DNA from: Roseibium aggregatum
Lineage (GTDB): Bacteria > Pseudomonadota > Alphaproteobacteria > Rhizobiales > Stappiaceae
Direction: 5' to 3'
DNA length: 64,000 nucleotides
NCBI RefSeq assembly: GCF_014692675.1
Contig: NZ_JABFCZ010000008.1
Span: 155,861-219,860 of the forward strand
A program made the position numbers and the translations under genes. Numbering within the stretch: the stretch's first letter is position 1; each line of letters starts with the position of its first letter. Positions 30,866-41,386 of this stretch are shown here, one piece after another. Below the pieces are notes generated by a model. It saw only the letters and a program-made list of their open reading frames with translations. It ran no database searches and was not told the DNA's origin.

Positions 30866-31759
30866 TTATTCCGCAGCTTCGCGCTTGTTGATCATGTCGT
30901 GGAGGAACGGCACCAGCTCAGCGGCCAGGTCCGGCTGTTCCAGCGCGTAGGCGATGTTGGCGCTGAGGAAGCCGGCCTTGGAACCGCAGTCGTAGCTTCG
31001 GCCTTCAAACTTCAGCGAAGTGAACGACTGGGTCTCCATGAGCGCGAGCATGCTGTCGGTCAGCTGGATTTCGCCACCGGCCCCCTTTTCCTGACGGCTC
31101 AGGAGGCTGAAAATCTCAGGCTGCAGGATATAGCGTCCTGTGATCATGAGGTTGCTGGGAGCCGTTCCGGGTGCCGGCTTCTCCACCATACCCGCTATCT
31201 TGCTTGCCCGGTCGGAGAGTTTATCCGAGAGTTCCACGATACCATACTGATGGGTCTGGTCCTCCGGCACTTCTTCGACCGCAATCACGTTGCCGCCGTT
31301 TTCGCTGTAGACGTCGACCATCTGTTTCAGGCAGCTCGTCTCGGACTTGATGATCACATCGGGCAACAGAATGGCAAAGGGTTCGGGTCCGATGATATCC
31401 CGGGCGCACCAGATTGCGTGGCCGAGTCCGAGCGGGTCCTGCTGCCGGGTGAAGCTGGTCGAACCGGCTGCCGGGCGCAGCTTTTCGAGAAGTTGCAGGG
31501 CTTCGGTCTTGTTCCGGCTCTTGAGCGTGTCTTCCAGCTCGTAGGCGCGGTCGAAATGGTCCGCGATCACGTGCTTGTTGCGCCCGGTCACGAAGACGAT
31601 GTGTTCAATCCCGGCCGCGCGGGCTTCTTCCACGACGTATTGAATGATGGGCCGGTCGACAATGGTCAGCATTTCCTTCGGCACGGCCTTGGTCGCGGGT
31701 AGAAAGCGCGTCCCCAGACCGGCTACGGGAAGGACGGCTTTTCTAATCTTTTGGGTCAT
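30866..31759 (-). CDS. galU: UTP-glucose-1-phosphate uridylyltransferase
   Basis: GalU makes UDP-glucose from UTP and glucose-1-phosphate, the precursor for glucans, LPS and exopolysaccharides. The N-terminal nucleotide-binding signature GLGTRFLPATKAVPKEML is complete. The internal metal/sugar-binding region FAILLPDVIIKS and the EKPAPGTAPSNLMITGRYIL segment also match. The 297-residue length is standard. It is divergent from kdsA, with a 349-base spacer. It and the TviB/WbpO-type dehydrogenase lie in the same direction and may share transcription in part. Confidence 0.96.
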   Translation of the reverse strand: MTQKIRKAVLPVAGLGTRFLPATKAVPKEMLTIVDRPIIQYVVEEARAAGIEHIVFVTGRNKHVIADHFDRAYELEDTLKSRNKTEALQLLEKLRPAAGSTSFTRQQDPLGLGHAIWCARDIIGPEPFAILLPDVIIKSETSCLKQMVDVYSENGGNVIAVEEVPEDQTHQYGIVELSDKLSDRASKIAGMVEKPAPGTAPSNLMITGRYILQPEIFSLLSRQEKGAGGEIQLTDSMLALMETQSFTSLKFEGRSYDCGSKAGFLSANIAYALEQPDLAAELVPFLHDMINKREAAE

Positions 31760-32108
31760 TTTGTCTCTTTCCGGGAGTTTTGTTCAAAATGAGAAAGGCT
31801 CAATTGTAAAAACCGCATTCAGTTGAGTTGCTCAATCGCTGATATTCGACACGTTTCGGATCGCCAAATACATACGCAAAATCACCATGACATGAACTCA
31901 TTTCGAATTCGTATCGCGTGCAACGCAATATACATTGCCAGGCGCCTTCAATCGATACGCTAGACCGCAAGTGCGGAAAAACTTCGACAAGTCGGTTACT
32001 TCTGGATCCATTGGTCCCCCGTATTGCAGGCGTGGAAAAAGAACGCTATGGAACGGTCGCCTATTACAGGGCCCGCCGGGGCCTGCCCACTGACCCTTAG
32101 GAAGTTCC
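31760..32108. other. Divergent intergenic region between galU and kdsA
   Basis: The 349 bases hold no convincing gene. The first half (31780-31930) is AT-rich and suits promoters for galU (minus) and kdsA (plus). A G+C-rich hairpin with one bulge (stem arms around 32067-32074 and 32079-32085) lies about 25 bases before the kdsA start and could affect its translation. A 60-codon open stretch at 31918-32100 was not accepted as coding. Confidence 0.5.
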
Positions 32109-34380
<2,272 letters not shown>

Positions 34381-34408
34381 GCCAGTACGCTGGATTTCTC
34401 AAAAACAA

Positions 34409-34437
34409 AGCCCCGCCGGTTGGCGGGGCTTTTTTCG
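34409..34437. terminator. Bidirectional terminator between eno and a DsbA-family gene
   Basis: A nine-pair stem (AGCCCCGCC at 34409-34417 and GGCGGGGCT at 34422-34430) with a four-base loop is followed by TTTTTCG on the plus strand. The opposite strand has TTTGTTTTTG after the stem. It can end both eno and the convergent minus-strand gene that stops at 34454. Confidence 0.9.
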
Positions 34438-34453
34438 TCTGGTCCCGTAGCCG

Positions 34454-35128
34454 CTATTGGGAAACGGCCTCCGGATCGGAGGTGCGGGTTTCTTCCGCGT
34501 GCCGGATGGCGGCGGCGATGGTCTCCGATTTCTCGGCCCCCGCGATCACGAACCGTCCGTCGATGATGAAGCAGGGCACGCCCGTGACTCCGAGTTCCTG
34601 GGCGCGGGCGATCTGCTGTTTGGTCTTTTCCAGGTCGCTGTCGGTTTCCAGAAGCTGGTCGACGAGGTCAGACTGCATGCCGGCATCATCGGCGATTTTC
34701 ACCAGCGTCTCCGGCTTGGTCAGGTCTTCTCCGTCCTGGAAATAGGCCTTGAACAGCCGTTCCACGACCTCGTCCTGCAGGTCGTCGGCACGCGACCACA
34801 GGATCAGCCGATGGCTGTCGAGCGTGTTCGGGGAAACCTTGATCTTGTCGAAGGCGAAATCGATGCCTTCCTGGCGACCGGCGTCGCTGATCCTGGCATA
34901 GATGCCTTCCGCCCGCTCCGGACCGCCGAACTTGTCATTGAGATAGGCCTGCCGATCCTTGCCTTCTTTCGGCAACGTGGAATCAAGCTGGAAGGGATGC
35001 CAGCGAACCGCGACCTTGATGTCGGGCAACTGGGCCAGCGCCCCTTCGAGCCGCCGTTTGCCAATATAGCACCATGGGCACATCACATCTGACACCACGT
35101 CCACGGCAATAGGTGTGTCTTCAGTCAA
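34454..35128 (-). CDS. DsbA/FrnE-family thiol oxidoreductase
   Basis: The 224-residue thioredoxin-fold protein has the active site C17-P-W-C20 (VMCPWCYIGKRRLE) in the first strand-helix unit, a long helical insertion (about 65-170) and a cis-proline loop (TGVPCFIIDGRF). This is the FrnE subgroup of the DsbA family. There is no signal peptide, so it should be cytoplasmic, unlike classical DsbA, and may act as a disulfide isomerase or polyketide-type oxidoreductase. The third cysteine next to the cis-Pro (VPCF) is notable. It is the last gene of a minus-strand run that starts at 39966, with an 84-base gap to the upstream gene. Confidence 0.88.
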   Translation of the reverse strand: MTEDTPIAVDVVSDVMCPWCYIGKRRLEGALAQLPDIKVAVRWHPFQLDSTLPKEGKDRQAYLNDKFGGPERAEGIYARISDAGRQEGIDFAFDKIKVSPNTLDSHRLILWSRADDLQDEVVERLFKAYFQDGEDLTKPETLVKIADDAGMQSDLVDQLLETDSDLEKTKQQIARAQELGVTGVPCFIIDGRFVIAGAEKSETIAAAIRHAEETRTSDPEAVSQ

Positions 35129-35212
35129 ATCCCGTCTCCCGGCTACTCTTCAACTTACCGAACATAAGCGTTTCCGGCAGACGGTTCCAGTCATTGCCTC
35201 CAACGACGCCGT

Positions 35213-36394
35213 TCAAAGAGCCGTGTGCCCGAGGATCGCCTCGATCCGGGCCTGCAGCCGGCCCCTGCCTCTTTGGCTTTTCAGCACCGCGACAGGGCCT
35301 ATGTCGTGGACCACGCAGACCAGATCCTCCTCGCGGCTTGTGGCGTCGGCGATCGAAAGCAGGGTGCCGCAGAGATCTTCCGACAGCGCGATCGTCTGGT
35401 CTGGCAGGAAGAAGTTTTCCGGCAGAAGCTTCATCTCGCAGAGTTCCAGCCCGCGCTTGGCGAGCGCATCTCCGGCGCGCTCCAGATAGCGGGCATAGTC
35501 GGCCTGGCTTACCCCTCCGCTGCCCAGTTGCTGGGTCAGCCAGCGGTGGCTTTCCGCCAGAACCTTGTCGGCGAGCCTCCGGCGTTTGCCGTGGCGGATG
35601 GCAGTCGCGAGCCGTGCGCGCAGGTTGGCGTCATGCAAGGGCACGTTCAAAACGTCGTTTGCGCCGGCGCGAAACAGCATGGCGGTATCTTCCAGCCGGT
35701 CGGTCACCACCAGGACGGGAAGGGCGGCAAAGCGGGCATCCATCCGGATCAGCCGCAGGCTTTCCAGGGTTTCATCCAGGGTCGAGTCCAGAATGACGGC
35801 ATCGAACGCCCGCTGGGACAGGTAGTTTTCCGCCATGTCCCGCGTGAAGGCGCCGATGACCTCGACCTTCCGGTCGCTGGCTTGCTGCAGATCGGGAAAG
35901 CGCCCGCCGAGCCCCACGACGAGCAGTCCGCTGGTTCCGCGATAGTGGGGCGCAGCTCCATAGCCGGGAATACGGCCGAAGACGAGCCGTCGGATCCGGG
36001 CTTCCTCGAAGCGCATCAGGGCTCGCTGATGGGAGCAGATGGCGTTGAACAGGACATCGTCCGGCACGGATCTGTTGATCGTGGCGTTCGCTTTCGGCCG
36101 CGCCGGCAGGATGTCATCCGGGTCGCTCAGGAAAAACAACGGGACATCCGTGGGCAACCGGGTGATCAAACCGTCCAGCCAGGCAAGGAAACCGTTCCGG
36201 TCCGCCTCTGCAACCGAGGAAATATCCACCACAATCGCGCTCGGAAGCCGGTCATCCGGTTCTTCAGTACCGGGATAGGCTTGCAACAGGTCAATATCGC
36301 CGGGGAGACCGGGAATGGGACCCGCGCTCACCGGCGACGGCCGGCCGGCGAACCAGACCGGGCCCTGCCACAGAAGTGAATTGTCCTGATCCAT
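35213..36394 (-). CDS. Degenerate receiver-domain protein with GGDEF-like remnant
   Basis: The 393-residue protein has two response-regulator-like units and a short C-terminal unit. Residues about 50-130 have a first CheY-like outline (SAIVVDISS). Residues 155-272 form the second, with a phosphoacceptor-like Asp203 in FDAVILDS and Thr231 in LVVTDR. The usual acidic pair at the first strand is replaced by Gly (LLVVGLGG), and the usual Lys of the KP loop is replaced by Val (LNVPLHD). The last 110 residues resemble a GGDEF cyclase core, but the signature reads VVHDIGP. The order receiver-receiver-GGDEF recalls PleD, with catalytic residues lost. It lies 26 bases downstream of the AMP-binding gene. 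A regulatory or scaffold role is the only reasonable inference. Confidence 0.65.
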   Translation of the reverse strand: MDQDNSLLWQGPVWFAGRPSPVSAGPIPGLPGDIDLLQAYPGTEEPDDRLPSAIVVDISSVAEADRNGFLAWLDGLITRLPTDVPLFFLSDPDDILPARPKANATINRSVPDDVLFNAICSHQRALMRFEEARIRRLVFGRIPGYGAAPHYRGTSGLLVVGLGGRFPDLQQASDRKVEVIGAFTRDMAENYLSQRAFDAVILDSTLDETLESLRLIRMDARFAALPVLVVTDRLEDTAMLFRAGANDVLNVPLHDANLRARLATAIRHGKRRRLADKVLAESHRWLTQQLGSGGVSQADYARYLERAGDALAKRGLELCEMKLLPENFFLPDQTIALSEDLCGTLLSIADATSREEDLVCVVHDIGPVAVLKSQRGRGRLQARIEAILGHTAL

Positions 36395-36420
36395 GTGGTT
36401 CCGTTTCCGCCGGGTATGGC

Positions 36421-38049
36421 TCAGGCCACTGCGGCCGGTAGGCGTTGGATGCGTGAGGTCAGTCTCTCGCGGTCGATTGATCCGTTATTGTTTCGCGGGA
36501 GGGCCTGCAGCACCAGGACTCGGTAGGGTATCTTGGCGAGATCCACCCCGTCCGCATCGAGATAGGCGAAAAAGGCCTTGGCATCCGGAACATTGCCCGA
36601 AACCGGTACCAGGGCGGCATGGAGCCGGGCCCCGAGAAGCTCGTCTTCGACGAGAAACGCGGCCGCTTCGCTGACACCCGGGTATGCGGAATAGATGTCG
36701 TCCAGTGCGCTGAGGTCGCCGGCGCCGTTGGCATGGGTGCCGGGGATGCCGAAACCTTTCAGTCCGTCTTCGCTCTGCTCGACCGGGATGCCGGTGTTCA
36801 GGAAGCCGTCCTGATCGCGTTGATGAGGATGCGGCGCGGAATGCGTATGCCAGCCGATATCCGGAACCATGGGACCCCTTACCTGCAGCAGCGCAGAGGT
36901 CCCGTTTTCTCCTTCGTTGACGGCTAATTCCAGAAGGGCTGGCCCGCTCTCACACCCGTTCGGCCCCGCCTGTTTTCCCAGCGGAGTCGCCTGAACCTTC
37001 GCTGACGGCCCGCGCGCCTTTGCCACGAGCGCGAATTCGTCGGCAATGTGAAGATCCACGACCTTGTGACGCGGCGCATATGTGCCCGGCTTCGGCGCGG
37101 CGACGTTCCAGGCTGCGACAATGGTCGTGCTGTCCTGAACGAGTTTCTTGTCCAGGATCTGCGTCAGCGGGCCCGGGGTCAGCACGTAGTCGGCCCCGAT
37201 CGCATTGGCGTGCCGTGAGAGCTGCAGAAGCGAGGTCGGATGATGCAGATGCAGCGTCCCGCCGACCAGAAGCCAGGGGACCAGTCCGGCGCCGATGCCG
37301 GTCAGGCCGCTCAGGGAGTAGGGGACCAGGATCCGCTCGCCGTGTTTCAGTCCGGCTTCGTGCACGCATTGGCGGGCCGAAGCGATCCAGTGATTGTGGC
37401 ACCGGTTGACCGGAACCGTTTCGCTGCCCGAACGGGTCCATGAAATGGTCGCCACGTGATCGGCGGCCTTGTCCCGTTCGCCTTCGTCAAAACTCAGGTC
37501 GTCGCCCATCTCCGCCAGCATCGGTCCGAGTTCGATGAGGCCGTCGGGTATGTCCTTGCCGAGACCGAAAACGAAGCGGAGACTGAAAAGATCCGCCGCC
37601 ACGTCCCGGGCAGCGGCGCCCACATTTCGTGTCTCGATGCGGTCTGCCGCGATGAAGCCTTTGGCGCCGACGGAATTGAGCGCTTCCAGCACGTTCTTCT
37701 GCCGCCAGTGAAGCGGCAGCGTTGACACGATCAGCCCGGCCCGAAGCGCGGCCAGGATGGCGACAACCGTGTCGACGGTATTGGGGGATTGTACGCCGAT
37801 GACATGGTCGGTTGTCAGGCCGATGGCCCGGTAGAACGCGGCCAGACGGTCGATTTCCCGTTCGGCCTCCTGATAGGTCAGGCTGCGGCTGTCTCCGCCC
37901 GTCCAGTTGGCCCGGTCGGGCGCATCCACCAGCGCCATCCGGGTCGGATGCAACTGGGCCGTCTGCCGGAACAGCATGTCCAGCGTCATGTCGCCCCAGG
38001 CATCGGTTGCATGGTAGGGATCGGACAGGGTGTCAGGCGTGACTTTCAT
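36421..38049 (-). CDS. AMP-binding-family protein lacking conserved catalytic residues
   Basis: The 542-residue protein has the layout of an acyl-CoA synthetase / adenylate-forming enzyme: large N-terminal domain, then a small C-terminal domain from about 470. The signature ATP-binding loop (normally TSGTTGxPK) reads TRSGSETVPVNR at 205-216, losing the lysine. The A10 motif near the end (normally PKTxxGKIxR) reads PRNNNGSIDR, so the catalytic lysine is Ser524. The RTGD-type hinge reads GFLNTGIPV. The frame is intact and the protein full length, so this is not a simple pseudogene. It may bind an acyl or carboxylate ligand without activating it, or use a different chemistry. It is 21 bases downstream of the solute-binding protein gene and 26 bases upstream of the receiver-like gene. 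Confidence 0.75.
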   Translation of the reverse strand: MKVTPDTLSDPYHATDAWGDMTLDMLFRQTAQLHPTRMALVDAPDRANWTGGDSRSLTYQEAEREIDRLAAFYRAIGLTTDHVIGVQSPNTVDTVVAILAALRAGLIVSTLPLHWRQKNVLEALNSVGAKGFIAADRIETRNVGAAARDVAADLFSLRFVFGLGKDIPDGLIELGPMLAEMGDDLSFDEGERDKAADHVATISWTRSGSETVPVNRCHNHWIASARQCVHEAGLKHGERILVPYSLSGLTGIGAGLVPWLLVGGTLHLHHPTSLLQLSRHANAIGADYVLTPGPLTQILDKKLVQDSTTIVAAWNVAAPKPGTYAPRHKVVDLHIADEFALVAKARGPSAKVQATPLGKQAGPNGCESGPALLELAVNEGENGTSALLQVRGPMVPDIGWHTHSAPHPHQRDQDGFLNTGIPVEQSEDGLKGFGIPGTHANGAGDLSALDDIYSAYPGVSEAAAFLVEDELLGARLHAALVPVSGNVPDAKAFFAYLDADGVDLAKIPYRVLVLQALPRNNNGSIDRERLTSRIQRLPAAVA

Positions 38050-38070
38050 GGTCTTTGTTCTTTGCTCCGA

Positions 38071-39966
38071 TCAGTTTACCGCCGCTTCCGCGGACCACCA
38101 GGTATCGAACTCGACCCCGTAAAGCGAATTTACTTTCGGCGGCACGACGCGGCTCCAGCGGCCGACCCAATCGTCCGATACGTGGAAAAGGGGAACTGCG
38201 TAAGCTCCGGAAATCAGGACACGGTCGAAGGCCCTGACAGCGGCAATAAAGTCGTCTTCCGTGCGGGCGCCGACAATGGCGTCGATCAGGGCATCGATCG
38301 CCGGACTGTGCGCGCCGACAATGTTGAAAGACCCTTCCGCACGCGCCGCGGCGGACGACCAGCGGCCGTATTGCTCGGCTCCGGGCGAAAGGGAGGAATA
38401 CCAGGTGTTGAACACCATATCGAAGTCCCTGCGGATCCGCCGGTCTTCGAACTGGGACGGATCGACGGTCCGGACCTGCACGCCGACACCGATCAGCTTC
38501 AGGGTTCTGGCATAGGCCAGTGCCAGTTTTTCCTCGTCCTCGTTCTTGGTCAGAATTTCGAAAGCCAGAGGCATGTTCGTTTGCAGGTTGACGAGCTGGC
38601 CTTCTTTCAGCGCATATCCGGCGCTTTTCAGCTTGCCCAGCGCCGCCCGCAGCACCTTCCGGTCCCGGCCGGAGCCGTCCGTCACAGGCGGCCGCCAGGT
38701 GCCTTCCATGACCTCTGGCGTCACCGCATCCGGGAACGGGGCAAGAAGCGCCCGTTCCTGTTCGCTTGCCGGCCGGCCTACGGAGGAAAGAACGGAATCG
38801 TCCCAGTATCCGGCCGTCCTCTTGTAAAGGCCGAAATAGATGTTCCGGTTCACCCATTCGAAATCGAACAGCATCGACAGCGCCGCGCGCACGGCCCGGT
38901 CCGCGAAGACCTCGCGACGGGTGTTGAAGGCGATGCCCTGCATGTTCGCCGGGGTTTCTCTTGGAATGACCGTCTTGACAACCCTTCCGTCTTTGGCGGC
39001 CGGAAAGTCGAACCCCGTCTCCCAGCGCACCGGGTCGCCGAACTGCAGGGCGTCGACCAGGCCCTTGCGGAAGGCTTCCTGCAGGGTCGTCTCGTCCCGG
39101 TAATATTCGATGCGGATTTCGTCGAAATTGTCGAAACCGGCCTTGATCGGCAGGTCCTTTGCCCAATAGTCGGGGTTTTTCCGGTAGATCACGCGCCGTC
39201 CCGGTTCGATCTTTGAAAAGACATAGGGACCCGTTCCCATAAGCGGCGTCAGCGTCGACTTGTCGAAGGTCTCTGCGTTGGTGTGGGCCTTGGAAAAGAT
39301 CGGCGCCATGGCAATCAGCAGGGGAAGCTCGCGATTGTCTCCATCGCCGAAGGTGAGCTTGAGCGAATGGTCCCCGGTAATCTCCTTCTTGACGATCTCG
39401 CCGTACCAGTTGCTGTAGGGCGGCCGCCCCTTGTCGCGGATGATGTCCAGGGAAAAGATCACGTCTTCGACCGTCACCGGGGAACCGTCGGAAAACCGCG
39501 CGTTCGGGTTCAGCTCGAACTCGATCCACTTCCGGCTTTCCGGCATGCGCACCCGCTCGGCCAGATGGGCGTAGAGAGTGAAGGGCTCCCTGTAGGAGCG
39601 GGCGAGAAGGCTTTCGAATATATTGGAGCCGAAGGGGCGCTCCTTCATGCCGCGCGCGCTGGTCCAGCCGCCCTGGACGATGAACGAGTTCAGGCTGTCG
39701 AATGTGCCCTGGACGCCGAGCGTCAGCACGCCGCCCTTGGGCGCATCGGGATTGGCATAGGGCAGGGATTTGAAATCGGGCGCGAGCGCCGGCTTGCCGT
39801 GCATGGCGATGGCATGGACCCAGGGAACGTCCTCGTCGGCGGCCTGGGCCGCCACGAAAGGCACGAGCAACAACAGTCCGGCACCCAACGCCAGCCGGCA
39901 TCCGGTCAAAACAGCGACGGCACAGCCCTTGGCCGTTGCAAACCTGCGGAAAAAGCCAGTGATCAT
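38071..39966 (-). CDS. Family 5 extracellular solute-binding protein (YejA-like)
   Basis: This 631-residue periplasmic substrate-binding protein belongs to the oligopeptide/nickel (SBP_bac_5) family. The N-terminal signal peptide is long, with hydrophobic segment LALGAGLLLLVPFVAAQA. The conserved region WIEFELNPNARFSDGSPVTVEDVIFSL and the later GTGPYVFSKIEPG are typical. The size and style are closest to YejA-like binding proteins. No ABC permease or ATPase gene adjoins it, so it is an orphan or shares a transporter encoded elsewhere. The ATG at 39966 was chosen over an adjacent GTG. It is the first gene of a tight minus-strand group with the AMP-binding-like and receiver-like genes. Confidence 0.88.
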   Translation of the reverse strand: MITGFFRRFATAKGCAVAVLTGCRLALGAGLLLLVPFVAAQAADEDVPWVHAIAMHGKPALAPDFKSLPYANPDAPKGGVLTLGVQGTFDSLNSFIVQGGWTSARGMKERPFGSNIFESLLARSYREPFTLYAHLAERVRMPESRKWIEFELNPNARFSDGSPVTVEDVIFSLDIIRDKGRPPYSNWYGEIVKKEITGDHSLKLTFGDGDNRELPLLIAMAPIFSKAHTNAETFDKSTLTPLMGTGPYVFSKIEPGRRVIYRKNPDYWAKDLPIKAGFDNFDEIRIEYYRDETTLQEAFRKGLVDALQFGDPVRWETGFDFPAAKDGRVVKTVIPRETPANMQGIAFNTRREVFADRAVRAALSMLFDFEWVNRNIYFGLYKRTAGYWDDSVLSSVGRPASEQERALLAPFPDAVTPEVMEGTWRPPVTDGSGRDRKVLRAALGKLKSAGYALKEGQLVNLQTNMPLAFEILTKNEDEEKLALAYARTLKLIGVGVQVRTVDPSQFEDRRIRRDFDMVFNTWYSSLSPGAEQYGRWSSAAARAEGSFNIVGAHSPAIDALIDAIVGARTEDDFIAAVRAFDRVLISGAYAVPLFHVSDDWVGRWSRVVPPKVNSLYGVEFDTWWSAEAAVN

Positions 39967-40212
39967 CACCTAACCGTGGTTTGATTCTCCGCGAAATCCT
40001 AGCACAAGCAGGGTTTCGGCGCGCGCCGGTCCGGCTTCGAATGCATGATATCCAGTAGTTCCGGCAAAATCGGATTCCGTTGCATATCGGTCACCCTATT
40101 GCCGTAATCGCCGCGTTAGGGTGTTTCAAAGCGTTGTCTGGGGCACGGGTACTTGAAGTTGCCGGCCGAATGGAGCAAGAAAGCGCAAAGATCCGAGCAC
40201 GGAAGGTTGAGG

Positions 40213-40839
40213 ATGTTTCCAATGAAAAAGATTTTGAAAAGGGTTTTGGTCGGCTGCGCCCTTGCCGCGCTGGCACTTCCCTCTTCGGCGGTCAGTGTGT
40301 CGGCCCAAACTGATGAAAAAAGCGATTCCCCCTGGGTCAAGATCTGTAATGTTGATCCGAAAGTGAACAAGCAGATCTGCTTCACCAGCCTTGAACTGCG
40401 GACCAATACCGGCCAGTTCCTGAGCAGCTTCGGCGTCAAGGAAATCGATGGCGAAGCACGCAAGCTTTTGATCATCGCCGTCCCGACCGGCCGGCTGATC
40501 CAGCCTGGCCTGGGCGTCCAGATCGACAACGGTAAGCTGGTTCAGGCCAAATATTCCATCTGCGTCCCCACCACCTGCGTTGCCGAACTTGTCGTCGACG
40601 ACGGTTTCATCGCCTCGATGAAGCAGGGCAACAAGATCACCCTGACCACGTTCAACCAGCAGGCCAAGGCCATTCCGCTGGAAATCACCCTGATCGGCTT
40701 TACCAAGGTCTATGAGGGCGAGGCTATGGACGTGGCGGATCTACAGAAGAAGCAGAACGAGTTGCAGGACGAGCTGAAGCGCCGCGCGGAAGAAGCGCGC
40801 CAGAAGCTGATCGACGCTCAGAAGAACGCCGCCCAGTAA
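40213..40839 (+). CDS. Invasion-associated locus B (IalB) family protein
   Basis: This 208-residue exported protein is of the IalB family first described in Bartonella and widespread in Alphaproteobacteria. A signal peptide (ILKRVLVGCALAALALPSSAVSVSA) is followed by a beta-rich domain with two Cys pairs (WVKICNVD ... KQICFTS; SICVPTTCVAEL). The C-terminus is a charged helical tail (KKQNELQDELKRRAEEARQ) that may form a coiled coil. Two start codons are possible: ATG at 40213 (GGAAGG six bases before) and ATG at 40222 (GAGG nine bases before). The role outside pathogens is unknown. A terminator follows. Confidence 0.9.
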   Translation: MFPMKKILKRVLVGCALAALALPSSAVSVSAQTDEKSDSPWVKICNVDPKVNKQICFTSLELRTNTGQFLSSFGVKEIDGEARKLLIIAVPTGRLIQPGLGVQIDNGKLVQAKYSICVPTTCVAELVVDDGFIASMKQGNKITLTTFNQQAKAIPLEITLIGFTKVYEGEAMDVADLQKKQNELQDELKRRAEEARQKLIDAQKNAAQ

Positions 40840-40865
40840 GCGTCTGTTCCTGTCGCGCAAATAAA

Positions 40866-40897
40866 AACGCCGCACCCTTCCGGGGTGCGGCGTTATT
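40866..40897. terminator. Terminator after the IalB-family gene
   Basis: A 12-bp stem (AACGCCGCACCC at 40866-40877, GGGTGCGGCGTT at 40883-40894) with a five-base loop is followed by ATTC on the plus strand. The A-run on the left gives the minus strand a U-tract, so it may also end the convergent hspQ gene. Confidence 0.8.
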
Positions 40898-40952
40898 CAA
40901 TTCTGGCGAAACGCATCATTGCCGACACCTGTCAGGTTCTCAAGACCTGACC

Positions 40953-41276
40953 TTAGTGAATCTCGACCGTCCGCGGCACGTAGGATCCATCGCCCATCTC
41001 CTCGAAAATCTCGTCGACCTGCGGATGCCGGACGGGTTCCCCGGTCATGTCCGCAACGAGATTCTGCTCGCTGACGTAAGCGACGTATTCGGTCTCTTCG
41101 TTTTCGGCAAGCAGGTGATAGAACGGTTGATCGCGAAGCGGGCGCACATCCTCGGGAATGGCATTCCACCATTCCTCGGTGTTGCTGAAGGTCGGATCGA
41201 CATCGAAAATGACGCCCCGAAAGGGATAAATCCGGTGCCGCACGACCTGACCAATTCTGAATTTTGCCGTACGCAT
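40953..41276 (-). CDS. hspQ: Heat-shock protein HspQ / hemimethylated-DNA-binding type
   Basis: The 107-residue protein matches HspQ (YccV). It begins with AKFRIGQVVRHRIYPFRGVIFDVDP, then the Trp pair EEWWNAIPEDVRP, QPFYHLLAE and the C-terminal VSEQNLVAD. In E. coli HspQ promotes turnover of a mutant DnaA and modulates Lon, and binds hemimethylated DNA in vitro. The start at 41276 was chosen because the conserved core begins two residues later and the length then fits the 105-residue family. An in-frame upstream start would add 21 non-conserved residues. Confidence 0.9.
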   Translation of the reverse strand: MRTAKFRIGQVVRHRIYPFRGVIFDVDPTFSNTEEWWNAIPEDVRPLRDQPFYHLLAENEETEYVAYVSEQNLVADMTGEPVRHPQVDEIFEEMGDGSYVPRTVEIH

Positions 41277-41386
41277 CCTAAAACCACCTGACCAATCGGC
41301 CTTTTTTGCCGGGATAACGCGCGCAAGCGGGGCTTGCAAGCGTTATCACGCGGTCGCATTGGTGATGTAGTATAGTACCGCTTCCT

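Noticed and set aside
31918..32100. 60-codon open stretch between galU and kdsA
   Set aside because: No ribosome-binding site, no similarity, composition like a promoter region, and it ends at the kdsA ribosome-binding site.
36421..38049. AMP-binding gene considered as a frameshifted pseudogene
   Set aside because: The frame is continuous, normal in length and composition, and motif losses are substitutions rather than disruptions.
37789..39216. 475-codon open frame on the plus strand across the AMP-binding and solute-binding genes
   Set aside because: It spans the junction of two well-supported minus-strand genes and has no domain; an antisense shadow.
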